Source: Solibacteraceae bacterium
GTDB taxonomy: Bacteria > Acidobacteriota > Terriglobia > Bryobacterales > Bryobacteraceae
Length of the DNA: 64,000 nucleotides
Assembly: GCA_021324015.1 (NCBI GenBank)
Contig: JAJPJX010000177.1
Location: 1-64,000, forward strand
Reading direction: 5' to 3'
This document shows positions 33,881 through 41,864 of the stretch, piece after piece. The notes under the pieces are model-generated. The model ran no database searches. It was given only the letters and a program-made list of their open reading frames with translations, and was not told the origin of the DNA. Each line of letters begins with the position of its first letter. Within the stretch, counting starts at the first letter, position 1. A program made the position numbers and the translations under genes.

Positions 33881-34390
33881 TCATGGCACGCAGTTCCCCG
33901 ATTCGTCGCATCCCGTGCCCTCCATCGGCACGGTGGTCTGGAAACTCGGGATGGTCACCGGAGGAAGCCGGAAGAAACCCACGAAGCGTGTGAATTGATA
34001 ATTGGCCACGCTCACCGTAACCACGTCCGGCTCGCACCCTGTGGTGCAGTCTCCGGCGGCGCAGGTGAAGTCCACCAGTTGCCCGCTGTCCGGATCACGC
34101 GAGTAATATTGCACCACGATGCTGGCCTGCCCGGCGCTCTGGAATTGGTCCATGTCGATCATGAGGGGCACATGGCTCTGCATGTAGTTGATCACGTTGC
34201 TGCCATCGGATTCCCAGCAGTGCGTGGCGGCATAGCGCGCCCCATCGCGGGTGAAGTCCACCACGCTGTGCCACACCCACAGCATCTCGGCCACAAAGAC
34301 CACCGAAAAGGTGAGCGGCAGCAGCACACCCGCGTATAGCAGACCGAACTCTACGGTTTCCTGGCCGGAAGTGTCCCGCCACAGCCGCAT
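33881..34390 (-). CDS. tadE: TadE-like minor pilin, cysteine-rich
   Basis: Pseudopilin-type component of the Tad machine, 169 residues. The TadE pattern is clear: GQETVEFGLLYAGVLLPLTF begins near residue 8, a processed-type N-terminus with Glu five residues after the cleavage-like Gly, then a hydrophobic helix. The rest of the protein is extracytoplasmic and has several cysteines (FTCAAGDCTTGC and TGCDESGNC), suggesting disulphide bonds. The ATG at 34390 was chosen because it gives the short basic leader; longer frames enter the next gene upstream. It lies 2 bases from the second TadE-like gene. Confidence 0.85.
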   Translation of the reverse strand: MRLWRDTSGQETVEFGLLYAGVLLPLTFSVVFVAEMLWVWHSVVDFTRDGARYAATHCWESDGSNVINYMQSHVPLMIDMDQFQSAGQASIVVQYYSRDPDSGQLVDFTCAAGDCTTGCEPDVVTVSVANYQFTRFVGFFRLPPVTIPSFQTTVPMEGTGCDESGNCVP

Positions 34391-34392
34391 GC

Positions 34393-34908
34393 CTAGGTGC
34401 CTCCGAAGGGAACACGGACCGCCGGCTTCAACGGGATCGGGTCCAGCGTCAGATAAGGAATATGGGGCTGCACGAGGTAGCCGTCGGGAATGGAAACCAC
34501 CACGAAGTTCGGGGGCGGACCGCCGGCCACCGGGTCGCAGGTGTTGCTGTTGCACGGCCCCACCGCCAGCGCGTTCGGATCGTAGCACTCCGCCTGCACG
34601 CTGATCATGTCCGAGGTGAGGTTGTCGATCACCGGCGTCCCCGAGCCGTCCGTGGTCCCGGTCAGGGCCAGGTTCGTGGCGGCCGCGATCTGCCCGGTCG
34701 AGTCCGCGCAGAAGTCCACGCCCTGCTGCGTCGCCAGGTACGTGCCCACCGTGTACATCATCTTCTTCAGCGTGTAGTACAGGTAGGTGATCTTGCCGAC
34801 CTGGATCATCCCCACGATGAACAGCACCAGCACCGGGATGAACATGGCGGTCTCGATCACCGTGGACCCGCGGCGGGCCCGGCGCCGGGCGAGCGAGGGA
34901 GGCGTCAT
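34393..34908 (-). CDS. Second TadE-like minor pilin
   Basis: A 171-residue relative of the neighbouring TadE. The N-terminus MTPPSLARRRARRGSTVIET leads into a hydrophobic helix (about 20-42), with Glu19 five residues after the Gly14 leader end, the usual TadE/F arrangement. The C-terminal part has cysteines (CYDPNALAVGPCNSNTCDP) and no recognised catalytic motif. Its ATG overlaps the TadG-like stop by 4 nt. It may correspond to TadF, but the two cannot be told apart by sequence alone. Confidence 0.8.
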   Translation of the reverse strand: MTPPSLARRRARRGSTVIETAMFIPVLVLFIVGMIQVGKITYLYYTLKKMMYTVGTYLATQQGVDFCADSTGQIAAATNLALTGTTDGSGTPVIDNLTSDMISVQAECYDPNALAVGPCNSNTCDPVAGGPPPNFVVVSIPDGYLVQPHIPYLTLDPIPLKPAVRVPFGGT

Positions 34909-36182
34909 TGGTGCAGCACCACCTTCCCCGGCCCGCTGGCCGCCTGGCAGCCTCCGTCGAACCGGCCCTGCCGCAGCGGCACCGGGCTGCCGATGTACAT
35001 CACGCCGAAGCGGCCGTTGGTATCGGCCGGGTTGGTCACCGTGTCGCCCGCTAACGGCTCCACCAGGAACTGCCGGAAGCCCAGGATGGTCATGGCGGCG
35101 GTGGTGCTGAGCGCGTCCACCACGGCGACCGTAATCACCCGCGTGGCGTTGCCCTGGTAGGCCGTATAGTCGCTCAGGTCGGAGACGTCGGGATCGGGCG
35201 TATAGACGGCTGCCAGCGTGCTCACATTGGTCACCGCCTGGCACACCCCCGGCGGCGAAACGTCGAAGCGGGAATACAGGCCGCACTCCAGCGCCACCAC
35301 GTCCGAATTCACCGGTGTGGAACAGGGGCCCGGCGCCGCGGTGGCCCACATCAGCTCCGTGTTGTTGATCGTGATGCAGGCCGGCGCCGCCGAAAACGTG
35401 GGCGGCAGTAGCCCTTGCGCGCCGATGCGGTAAAGTTGCTGGCTCTGGTCCAGCACGCTGCCCGCGTCATAGTGATCCAGAATCAGGAACGGAATCCGCT
35501 GAGTGGATTCGGCCAGCGGCGCGGGCGTGGGATTGGCGGGCGGCGCCGCCAGGCAATCGTACCCGAAGGTGTAGCGAGTGCCCTGCACGAAGCCGAAATC
35601 TACGGTGTCGTCGCTGGAGAGCGCCGCCACCGCGATCGGCTCGATGCCGCAGGCGGTACACAGCGGCGCGCTAATACCCGCGATGGCCATGCCACCCACG
35701 CTGGTCTTGCGCGATTGGCCGAGGGAGAGCGCGCTCCAAAACAGCAGCGGCGCGTCCGCCGACAGGCTGATCTGGACGTGCCGCGCGGTGGTCCCGTCGG
35801 CATTGTCGCCCGACGGATAGCCCCCGCCGGTCGCGTCGGTCAGCGCCGAGAAGAACACCGGATCGTTGACCTGGCTGGAGAGCTGGCCCGTGCTCTGCCC
35901 GACGATCACGGAGCCGAAGTTGTAACTGTCCGCGAAGCCGTCGCCGTTGTCGAGCACCTCGTTGGCCGCCGCAGTGGCGTTGTCTAGCGAGGCCTGCGTG
36001 CCGATCAACTGCTGGGCCGCGGTCATGGCCATGGCCGAAGCCGCCTGGTTCAGCTCGCCGCGGATCAGGTACATCCGCCCCAGGTCCAGACCGAAGCCCA
36101 TCAGCCCGAACATCACCGGCACCATGAGCACCAGCAGTTGCAGGGAGGCGGTCCCGCGCCTATTTGGGTTCCTGGTATCCAC
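34905..36182 (-). CDS. TadG-like pilus assembly protein
   Basis: Membrane-anchored Tad component of about 425 residues. The N-terminus carries the TadE/G-like segment: RRGTASLQLLVLMVPVMFGL followed by GFGLDLGRMYLIRGELNQAA, then a large extracytoplasmic domain of about 370 residues with a vicinal-type pair (CTACG). The start is not certain: no ATG precedes the hydrophobic segment, and the GTG at 36182 overlaps the last 23 bases of cpaC. A frame continuing to 36314 runs far inside cpaC and is unlikely. The Glu of class III pilins is missing here, as in other TadG proteins. Confidence 0.8.
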   Translation of the reverse strand: MDTRNPNRRGTASLQLLVLMVPVMFGLMGFGLDLGRMYLIRGELNQAASAMAMTAAQQLIGTQASLDNATAAANEVLDNGDGFADSYNFGSVIVGQSTGQLSSQVNDPVFFSALTDATGGGYPSGDNADGTTARHVQISLSADAPLLFWSALSLGQSRKTSVGGMAIAGISAPLCTACGIEPIAVAALSSDDTVDFGFVQGTRYTFGYDCLAAPPANPTPAPLAESTQRIPFLILDHYDAGSVLDQSQQLYRIGAQGLLPPTFSAAPACITINNTELMWATAAPGPCSTPVNSDVVALECGLYSRFDVSPPGVCQAVTNVSTLAAVYTPDPDVSDLSDYTAYQGNATRVITVAVVDALSTTAAMTILGFRQFLVEPLAGDTVTNPADTNGRFGVMYIGSPVPLRQGRFDGGCQAASGPGKVVLHQ

Positions 36183-37569
36183 GAGGTCCGACAAACTCCG
36201 GTTTTTGCTCTGCCTGCGCGGGCGCGTCACCCTTCTTGCCGCCTTGCTTGGCTTTTTGCTCCGCCACGGTGGGCAGGAAGGTCTCCGGGAAGTCCGGCAG
36301 CCGCGCCTTCTCACCCGGCGCGAGCGGCCGCACGAAATGCGGCGTGATCACCACCAGCAATTCATCCGTGGATTTCTGGCTGGAGCGGCTCTTAAACAGC
36401 GTGCCCAGCACCGGGACGCTCCCCAGCCAGGGAACCTTCGCCACCTCCTGCACCACCCGGTTGTCCAGCAGCCCGGCGATGGCAAAGCTCTCCCCGTCCT
36501 TCAGAATGACCTCGGTCTCGGCTCGCCGCTGGGACAGCGCCGGAATCAGGAATCCCTGCAACTGCACGGCGTTGGAGAAGTCCAGAGCGCTGACCTCCGG
36601 AGCCACCTTCAGATCAATCGCCCCCGACGGCGTAATGGTGGGCGTAAAGTCCAGCTTCACGCCGAAAGGCTTGAACTGCACGGTGATGACCGGAGCCACC
36701 GCGCCGCCGGTCGTGGTCGTGGTGATAGTCGGAAAGGGGAACTGGCCGCCGGCCAGGAAGCTCGCGTCCCGGCCCTCCAGCACGATCAGGTTCGGCTCCG
36801 CCAGAATTTGCAGCAGGTTTTGGTCCTCGAGCGCCTTGATCGTCGCGCCGATATTCAGGTCCGGACGAAATGCGAACAGGTTCAGCAGGTCCGCAAAGTT
36901 GATGTTCGAACTGGCGTTCTGGGCGGTCTGGAGCTGGCTGAAGCGCGGAGACTGGAACTGCTCCGTGCTGCTCAAGCCCTGCAATTTGGAGCTGGTGCTG
37001 AACAGGTTGAAGCCCAGCGTGTTCAGCCGGACGCGATCGACGCTCGCGAACTTGACCTGCAGCAGAATCTGCCGCGGCTCGGGGGGCGGGGGCACTTGCA
37101 GCAGGTTCACCACGTTCTTGGCGCGCGTGGCGGCCAGGCTGGCGGCCCGCTTGGACTCTTCCGGAGTCCGCACCGAGCCGGTCAGCACCACCGTGTCGCC
37201 GCTGCCGGAGACGTCGATGTGCCCGTCCGGTATGCTCGCCAGAAGATGCTTCTTAAAGTCCTCAAACAGCAGCGTGTCCGGCGCCACGTCCACGTTGTAG
37301 CGGGCCGGCGGCGAGCCGTTCTCCCAGATCACCACCGTGGTGCGCCCGGCGCCCTTGGCGTTGATCATGACCTCCCGGGGCGAGACCACCACCGCGTCCG
37401 CGATCTTGGGCTCCGCCACCGCGACTTTCTGGATGTCCTGGTTGAATTGCAGCAGTTCGCCCCGCCCCACCGTCAACGTCATTTCCTGCTCCGGCAGGGT
37501 CTGGGCACCCGCGCCCGCCGTGCAGGCGGCCAGGGCCGCCAGGCAGCGTACATAGTCCGCTAGCTTCAT
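36160..37569 (-). CDS. cpaC: Tad/CpaC outer-membrane secretin
   Basis: Forms the outer-membrane pore through which the Flp pilus passes. The 469 residues start with a signal peptide (1-22). An N-domain follows (GRGELLQFNQDIQKVAVAEP), a BON-like segment (about 105-140, GHIDVSGSGDTVVLTGSV), and the secretin domain (about 165-420) with LLQILAEPNLIVLEG, the glycine-rich gate and VPWLGSVPVLGTLFKS. The C-terminal tail is Lys/Gln/Pro-rich. It overlaps cpaB by 4 nt. RcpA is the equivalent name in Actinobacillus. Confidence 0.94.
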   Translation of the reverse strand: MKLADYVRCLAALAACTAGAGAQTLPEQEMTLTVGRGELLQFNQDIQKVAVAEPKIADAVVVSPREVMINAKGAGRTTVVIWENGSPPARYNVDVAPDTLLFEDFKKHLLASIPDGHIDVSGSGDTVVLTGSVRTPEESKRAASLAATRAKNVVNLLQVPPPPEPRQILLQVKFASVDRVRLNTLGFNLFSTSSKLQGLSSTEQFQSPRFSQLQTAQNASSNINFADLLNLFAFRPDLNIGATIKALEDQNLLQILAEPNLIVLEGRDASFLAGGQFPFPTITTTTTGGAVAPVITVQFKPFGVKLDFTPTITPSGAIDLKVAPEVSALDFSNAVQLQGFLIPALSQRRAETEVILKDGESFAIAGLLDNRVVQEVAKVPWLGSVPVLGTLFKSRSSQKSTDELLVVITPHFVRPLAPGEKARLPDFPETFLPTVAEQKAKQGGKKGDAPAQAEQKPEFVGPRGYQEPK

Positions 37570-38432
37570 CGAAACAGTTCCTGAACGTGCTTATCGCCGT
37601 GAAACACGTCCACCACGGCGCGCGGTTTCTCCGGCTCCTTCTTGGCCGGCTTCTTGTCGTCCGCCAGGTCCTCCCAGACCTTGGGATCCAGGTTGGCCCT
37701 GCCCGCCACCCGCTGGCGGCGCGGGAAGGCGCCCGTGGGATCGAGCGCGTCCGCGGTCACCGGGTTGTTGTCCGGCGTGACGCTCTGGTCCAGCGGGTTG
37801 CGCAGCGACAGGCTGACACGCCCTTGACTTTTGGCCAGTTCCAGTTTCTGGGCGTCCTGAGGCATGACCATCAGGGTGGCCACAGGCATCTTGGGCGCCC
37901 GCGGATCCACGGTCTGCCCCACCTGCGTGATGCGCCCGATGGAGATGACCTTCACATTCTGCAGAATCGTGGTGGTGAGAGCGTCGGCCATCTTGCCGGT
38001 CCTGGTGAACAGCACGTCCACGCGCGAGTTTGGCTGGATCAGCCCGGCCACGCCGCTCGCGTCCGTGATGGGGATCGAGACCGCGCGGTAGCCGGGTTCG
38101 ATGGTAGAGGAAATCCCCTCAGTGGTATTGGGCGCCGAGAGTTTCGCCAGAGTCAGCGGCTCGTTGGCCACCACCGGATACAGGAGCACCCGGTTGACCG
38201 CCTGGGCGGTCTGCGAGATGGCGCCCTTGGGCACGTCCTTGTCCAGTACCGGAATCAGGCGCAAATCCGTTTTCCTGAGGAGCGTGCCCAGCGGCAGGTC
38301 GTGCACCGCCGCCACCACGGGTATCGTTGCCAGCGCCTTGGGGGCCTTGGTTTTGGCGTACAGGAACCAGGTCAGCAGAGTCGCCGAAATCAGGGCCGCT
38401 CCAAACAGCAGGAGTATCCTTTGTCGATCCAT
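37566..38432 (-). CDS. cpaB: Tad pilus assembly protein CpaB/RcpC
   Basis: Periplasmic protein that helps secretin assembly. The 288 residues have a membrane helix (6-26), an SAF-type domain (about 39-100, VVAAVHDLPLGTLLRKTDL and VNRVLLYPVVANEPL), and a second beta domain (PGYRAVSIPITDASGVAGLIQ onwards). The C-terminal third is charged and may be flexible. It lies 40 bases after the polytopic membrane protein gene and overlaps cpaC by 4 nt, in the usual CpaB-CpaC order. Confidence 0.92.
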   Translation of the reverse strand: MDRQRILLLFGAALISATLLTWFLYAKTKAPKALATIPVVAAVHDLPLGTLLRKTDLRLIPVLDKDVPKGAISQTAQAVNRVLLYPVVANEPLTLAKLSAPNTTEGISSTIEPGYRAVSIPITDASGVAGLIQPNSRVDVLFTRTGKMADALTTTILQNVKVISIGRITQVGQTVDPRAPKMPVATLMVMPQDAQKLELAKSQGRVSLSLRNPLDQSVTPDNNPVTADALDPTGAFPRRQRVAGRANLDPKVWEDLADDKKPAKKEPEKPRAVVDVFHGDKHVQELFR

Positions 38433-38472
38433 TGAGTCCTCATGAGGGGATATTGTCTAACACCGAATTTCC

Positions 38473-40020
38473 TCAGCGAGTTCCTGCAAAACCGGGCGGC
38501 GCCGCGAGCAGCGTGGCCACCCCGTCGCGATACATCACCTGCCAGCCCCACAGTTCCAGAGCCTCCACCAGCGGATAATCGTGCGGCAGCAGCGCATGCG
38601 TGAAGCCCCACTTGGCCACCTGCTCGCGCCAGCCCGGCCGAAGCTGCACCATGCGGCCGTAGCGTTCCAGGAAATCGGCGCCATACAAATCGCTGCGCCC
38701 ATCGAAAAATACCTTGCGCTGTCCCGCAAAGCAGTAAATCAGGTAGCCGCCGAATTTGTCCGGAGCCAGCAGGCGGGCCTGCGCCGGAAGTTCGGCTACC
38801 CGCGCGGCGGCGGCCACCGGGAACTGGTCGGGCGGAAAGCCGGTGTGTGCGGCGATGGCGGGAGTGCGCAGCAAGGCCAAGGCCGCCAGCGCGGCGATTG
38901 GCGCCCAGGCCAGCCCGCTCAGGCGCGCGTCGAGCGTCCTCAGGCGGGCCGAATAGGCCAGAAACGCGTCCAGCCCCGCGCGCATCGCGGGGCGCAGGCC
39001 GGAAGCGCGCGCCAGCGCTTCGGTGAGAGCGCCGTTGGCCAGCGGCAGCAGCACCAGGGCCGCCAGCGGTAACCCGCGCGCGTAGCGCAGGGCGCCGCTC
39101 AGCAGCATTGCCGCCAGAAGAAACCGCGCGACGTGCCGCCCCGCCAGCGCCGCCACCCCGCCGGCCGCCGCCACGCCCAACCCCAGCAGGATCTGCCCCG
39201 CGCCCGCGGCCTGAAAATCGAAGCTCTGGAACTCCCCGATGCGCGCCAGCAGGCGCCCGTTCGCCAGGTAACCAAAGACGTGCCGGTGCAAGGCCCAGCC
39301 ATAGGGATTGAGCAGCGTCCCAGCGGCCGCCGCCACCCCCGCCGCGCCCAGCCAGCGCGCTCTGCGCCATTCTGTCTCCCGATCCATGTTCCAGATCCAG
39401 GGACGCACCAGTGCGGAGAACGCGTACAGCCAGGCTACTGCGGGGGCCAGAAAGAAACTGGCGTGCAGGTTGGTCCACAGGGCCGCGAACGCGGCCACCG
39501 CCGCCAGCCGTGCGGGCGAACTCCGCGCGGCGGCCTTGCCGGCGGCCACCTTCTCCGCGTAGCTCACCGCCGCCAGCAACAAGATCCACCCGAATATATG
39601 GGGGCGCGCCAGCCAGTGCAAACTGCAGGTGGAAAGCAGCGGCGCGGCCAGCACGCAGGCCAACAGGAAGTTGCCCCCCACGGCCCAGTGCAGGCGAAAC
39701 CACACCCACACCCCTGCCGCGATAGCGCAGCCGTATAGCCACGCCACCAGGCCCAGTCCGCCCGCCTTGTGCGCCGCTCCCATCAGCACGTCCGAGCCCC
39801 ACTCCCAGGCCAACCAGGGACGCCCTGCCCGCGGAAACGAATACGGGTCCGTCCGCGGCAACTTGCCTGTCTCGAGAATCGCCTCGCCGGTGCGGATGTG
39901 CCATCCGGCGTCGGAATCCCGGAACAGCTTCTGGTAGCCCTGGAAAATGAACAGGCAGTAAAACAGAGTGACGCAGGAAACGGCAAAGGCCGCGTCCGGG
40001 ACCAGCGCCCTCCAGCGCAT
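38473..40020 (-). CDS. Polytopic membrane protein with GT-C-like N-terminus, inside the Tad locus
   Basis: A 515-residue inner-membrane protein with about ten hydrophobic helices. After the first helix comes RDSDAGWHIRTGEAIL (34-49), where Asp35 and Asp37 stand in the first loop as in GT-C glycosyltransferases (PMT/ArnT style). A soluble C-terminal domain (about 415-510) begins with GGYLIYCFAGQRKVFFDGR. Related proteins in Acidobacteria are mostly annotated as hypothetical. It lies between the pilin gene and cpaB, so a pilus-related role such as sugar transfer is possible but unproven. The ATG at 40020 was chosen as the one directly before the first helix; GTG 40104 and ATG 40092 are in frame upstream. 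Confidence 0.7.
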   Translation of the reverse strand: MRWRALVPDAAFAVSCVTLFYCLFIFQGYQKLFRDSDAGWHIRTGEAILETGKLPRTDPYSFPRAGRPWLAWEWGSDVLMGAAHKAGGLGLVAWLYGCAIAAGVWVWFRLHWAVGGNFLLACVLAAPLLSTCSLHWLARPHIFGWILLLAAVSYAEKVAAGKAAARSSPARLAAVAAFAALWTNLHASFFLAPAVAWLYAFSALVRPWIWNMDRETEWRRARWLGAAGVAAAAGTLLNPYGWALHRHVFGYLANGRLLARIGEFQSFDFQAAGAGQILLGLGVAAAGGVAALAGRHVARFLLAAMLLSGALRYARGLPLAALVLLPLANGALTEALARASGLRPAMRAGLDAFLAYSARLRTLDARLSGLAWAPIAALAALALLRTPAIAAHTGFPPDQFPVAAAARVAELPAQARLLAPDKFGGYLIYCFAGQRKVFFDGRSDLYGADFLERYGRMVQLRPGWREQVAKWGFTHALLPHDYPLVEALELWGWQVMYRDGVATLLAAPPGFAGTR

Positions 40021-40122
40021 CACCCGAACGCCGACCTTCTCCCCGGCGGCCGGGCCAGCCCACCCCTGGGACGTCTGGCCCATCCCCAACATTGCCGGCC
40101 GCACGCTGATCCGCTCGGGCCC

Positions 40123-40308
40123 CTACTGGCCGGTGGCGCCGATGCTGGCCAGGTCGCCGGTGATGCTCTGGTACAGGCTCACCACGCCTTGGGATAGCTG
40201 GTTTACGGTCGTGATCAGGGCCAGACCCACCGCCGCCACAATCAGGGCGTATTCCACCAGGTCCTGACCATCTTCTTCTCTCCACAGACGAATCATCAAC
40301 GCTTTCAT
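40123..40308 (-). CDS. flp: Flp-type major pilin
   Basis: Structural subunit of the Tad pilus, 61 residues in precursor form. The leader ends EEDG and the mature part begins QDLVEYALIVAAVGLAL; cleavage after Gly14 leaves Glu at position +5 followed by Tyr, the Flp signature. One hydrophobic helix then a short Gly/Ser-rich tail. The start overlaps the TPR gene stop by 4 nt. The prepilin peptidase (TadV/CpaA) that should cut it is not in this window. Confidence 0.95.
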   Translation of the reverse strand: MKALMIRLWREEDGQDLVEYALIVAAVGLALITTVNQLSQGVVSLYQSITGDLASIGATGQ

Positions 40309-41357
40309 AATCCTCTCCGGGTATCCGCGGAAGCGGATGGCTCCGCGCCTCGCGGTGGTACTTCTTCGGGACCGATAAACGCCTTCCGCAGCGCTGTTGC
40401 GACTTTCCGCAAAGGCGTCTGCGCCGGCTTGACCGGCATCTTCGCGGGCTGCCCGTCCAGCTCGGCAACCAGCCGCAGGTTGTGCAGGGCCGCCGGGTTG
40501 CTCTTGTCGTAGCCAAGGGCGACCTCCAGTTCTTTGCGGGCCTCCGCGTAACGCCCCTGCTCGATATACATAGCCGCCAGGTTGCTGTGTGCCGTGGCCG
40601 GATCGCTCACCGCCTGCCAGTTGGCCACAGCCTGTTCCGGCTGAGAGGCGAGCGCCAGGCCGAGATTGTTACGCGCCAGGGCCGAGTGCGGATCGAGCTC
40701 CAGGGCCCGCCGGAACTCCTGGGCGGCCTCCTGCGGCCGGCTTTGCATCAGCAGGTTATAGCCCAAATTGTTGTGCAGGTATTCGAGGTTGGGATTGAGT
40801 GCCAGGGCCGCCCGGTGGGCCTTCTCGCCGTCGCTCCAGCGCCCCATCTCATCCAGGTCGATCCCCAGCAGGGACTGCAACTCCGGCGACGTCTGCGGGT
40901 GCGCCTTCCAAAACGCCTCAATCGAGCGCGCCGCCTCCTCGCGCAACCCCATGCCGCGCAGCGTGTGCGCCAGCGCCACCTCCAGTTCGGCCGATGCCGG
41001 ATACCGCGCCGCGGCCAGCCGGTAATGTTCCACCGCCAGTTCCGGAGAGCCCCGCTCCAGGTACAGATGAGCCAGTTCCATGCGCGCCGCAAGATCGTCC
41101 GGCGTAGCCGCCACTTGTTCCTGGAGGCGGCGCAGACGATAGTCGCCCTCGCCGGCATCCAGCGCGTTGCGCACCTGCCGCTCTATGGCGCTGGGCGGCG
41201 GCTGTGGCGGCGCGGCTTTCACCTGCTGTGTGTGGTGCGCGCAGGAGACCACCGCCGCCAGACACAGAAGCCCGGCCACCCGCGCGCGGACCGGAGCGCT
41301 CGTGAACCGCCGCTCTGCCTTACTCGCGGCTCTCTGCTCCTTTTGGCGGCCCGTCAT
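40305..41357 (-). CDS. TPR-repeat lipoprotein, TadD-like
   Basis: A 350-residue protein with about five to six tetratricopeptide repeats (about 75-300; for example DDLAARMELAHLYLERG, LEYLHNNLGYNLLMQSRPQ and AHSNLAAMYIEQGRYAE-type motifs). A hydrophobic N-terminal segment ends VVSC (Cys39), a likely lipobox. TadD, a TPR lipoprotein, assists secretin assembly in other Tad systems, so this position next to flp fits. The ATG at 41357 overlaps the DUF192 gene by 38 nt; a GTG at 41279 would give a standard-length signal peptide without overlap. No ribosome binding site decides between them. Confidence 0.8.
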   Translation of the reverse strand: MTGRQKEQRAASKAERRFTSAPVRARVAGLLCLAAVVSCAHHTQQVKAAPPQPPPSAIERQVRNALDAGEGDYRLRRLQEQVAATPDDLAARMELAHLYLERGSPELAVEHYRLAAARYPASAELEVALAHTLRGMGLREEAARSIEAFWKAHPQTSPELQSLLGIDLDEMGRWSDGEKAHRAALALNPNLEYLHNNLGYNLLMQSRPQEAAQEFRRALELDPHSALARNNLGLALASQPEQAVANWQAVSDPATAHSNLAAMYIEQGRYAEARKELEVALGYDKSNPAALHNLRLVAELDGQPAKMPVKPAQTPLRKVATALRKAFIGPEEVPPRGAEPSASADTRRGL

Positions 41358-41703
41358 TGTTCTCCAACTCCAGTTGATCCCCCGGCTCGGTGCCGGACTC
41401 GGTAATCGTTCCTTCCGGCAGCTCCAGGATCGAGTGCGCGGTCAAACATGCGGAAATTCGCCACGGCGCCATTCCTTTGCGCGTCCGGCGTACCTTCTTC
41501 GCGCGGTCCAGATACACCAGGTCGATCGGAAACTTCATGAAGAAGCTGTGCACAGACTCGCACGGCACAATCCACAAACCCTGGCCGCGCTCCAGCCGCG
41601 CGTGCTTCAGCAACCCCGTGCGGCGCTTCGCGCTGGTGTCGGCCACCTCGACACGATCCCCCAGCACCGTGCCACGGGTCCGGTTCCGAACCAGAATTGT
41701 CAA
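41320..41703 (-). CDS. DUF192 family protein
   Basis: A 127-residue protein of the DUF192 family, whose function is unknown. The family motifs are present: RRTGLLKHARLERGQGLWI, CESVHSFFMKFPIDLVYLD and APWRISACLTAHSILELPEG. The start is a TTG at 41703 with GAGG seven bases upstream; there is no ATG in this frame before the conserved part. It lies at the head of the Tad locus, overlapping the TPR gene by 38 nt, and is divergent from the propeller gene across a 161-base gap. No signal peptide is visible. Confidence 0.88.
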   Translation of the reverse strand: MTILVRNRTRGTVLGDRVEVADTSAKRRTGLLKHARLERGQGLWIVPCESVHSFFMKFPIDLVYLDRAKKVRRTRKGMAPWRISACLTAHSILELPEGTITESGTEPGDQLELENNDGPPKGAESRE

Positions 41704-41735
41704 TTTAAAGCCTCAAACACCAAACTCCGGCGTAT

Positions 41736-41749
41736 GTTGCGGATGCAAC
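41736..41749. promoter_or_regulatory. Inverted repeat in the DUF192/propeller divergent gap
   Basis: GTTGC (41736-41740) and GCAAC (41745-41749) form a perfect 5-bp inverted repeat with a 4-base centre, 33 bases upstream of the DUF192 start. The gap (41704-41864) also has -10-like TATAGT at 41780-41785 on the plus strand without a good -35. The site could serve the whole Tad locus; function is inference. Confidence 0.3.
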
Positions 41750-41864
41750 TTCTCTTTTCCAGCAGGGTTTAGAGTGTACTATAGTGGCAATCCACTGTGC
41801 AGGCCCGGGGTCCGCGGCGGCGCCTGGAAGGGAAGGACTGTTGGACCGTTTACGTATCCATCGC

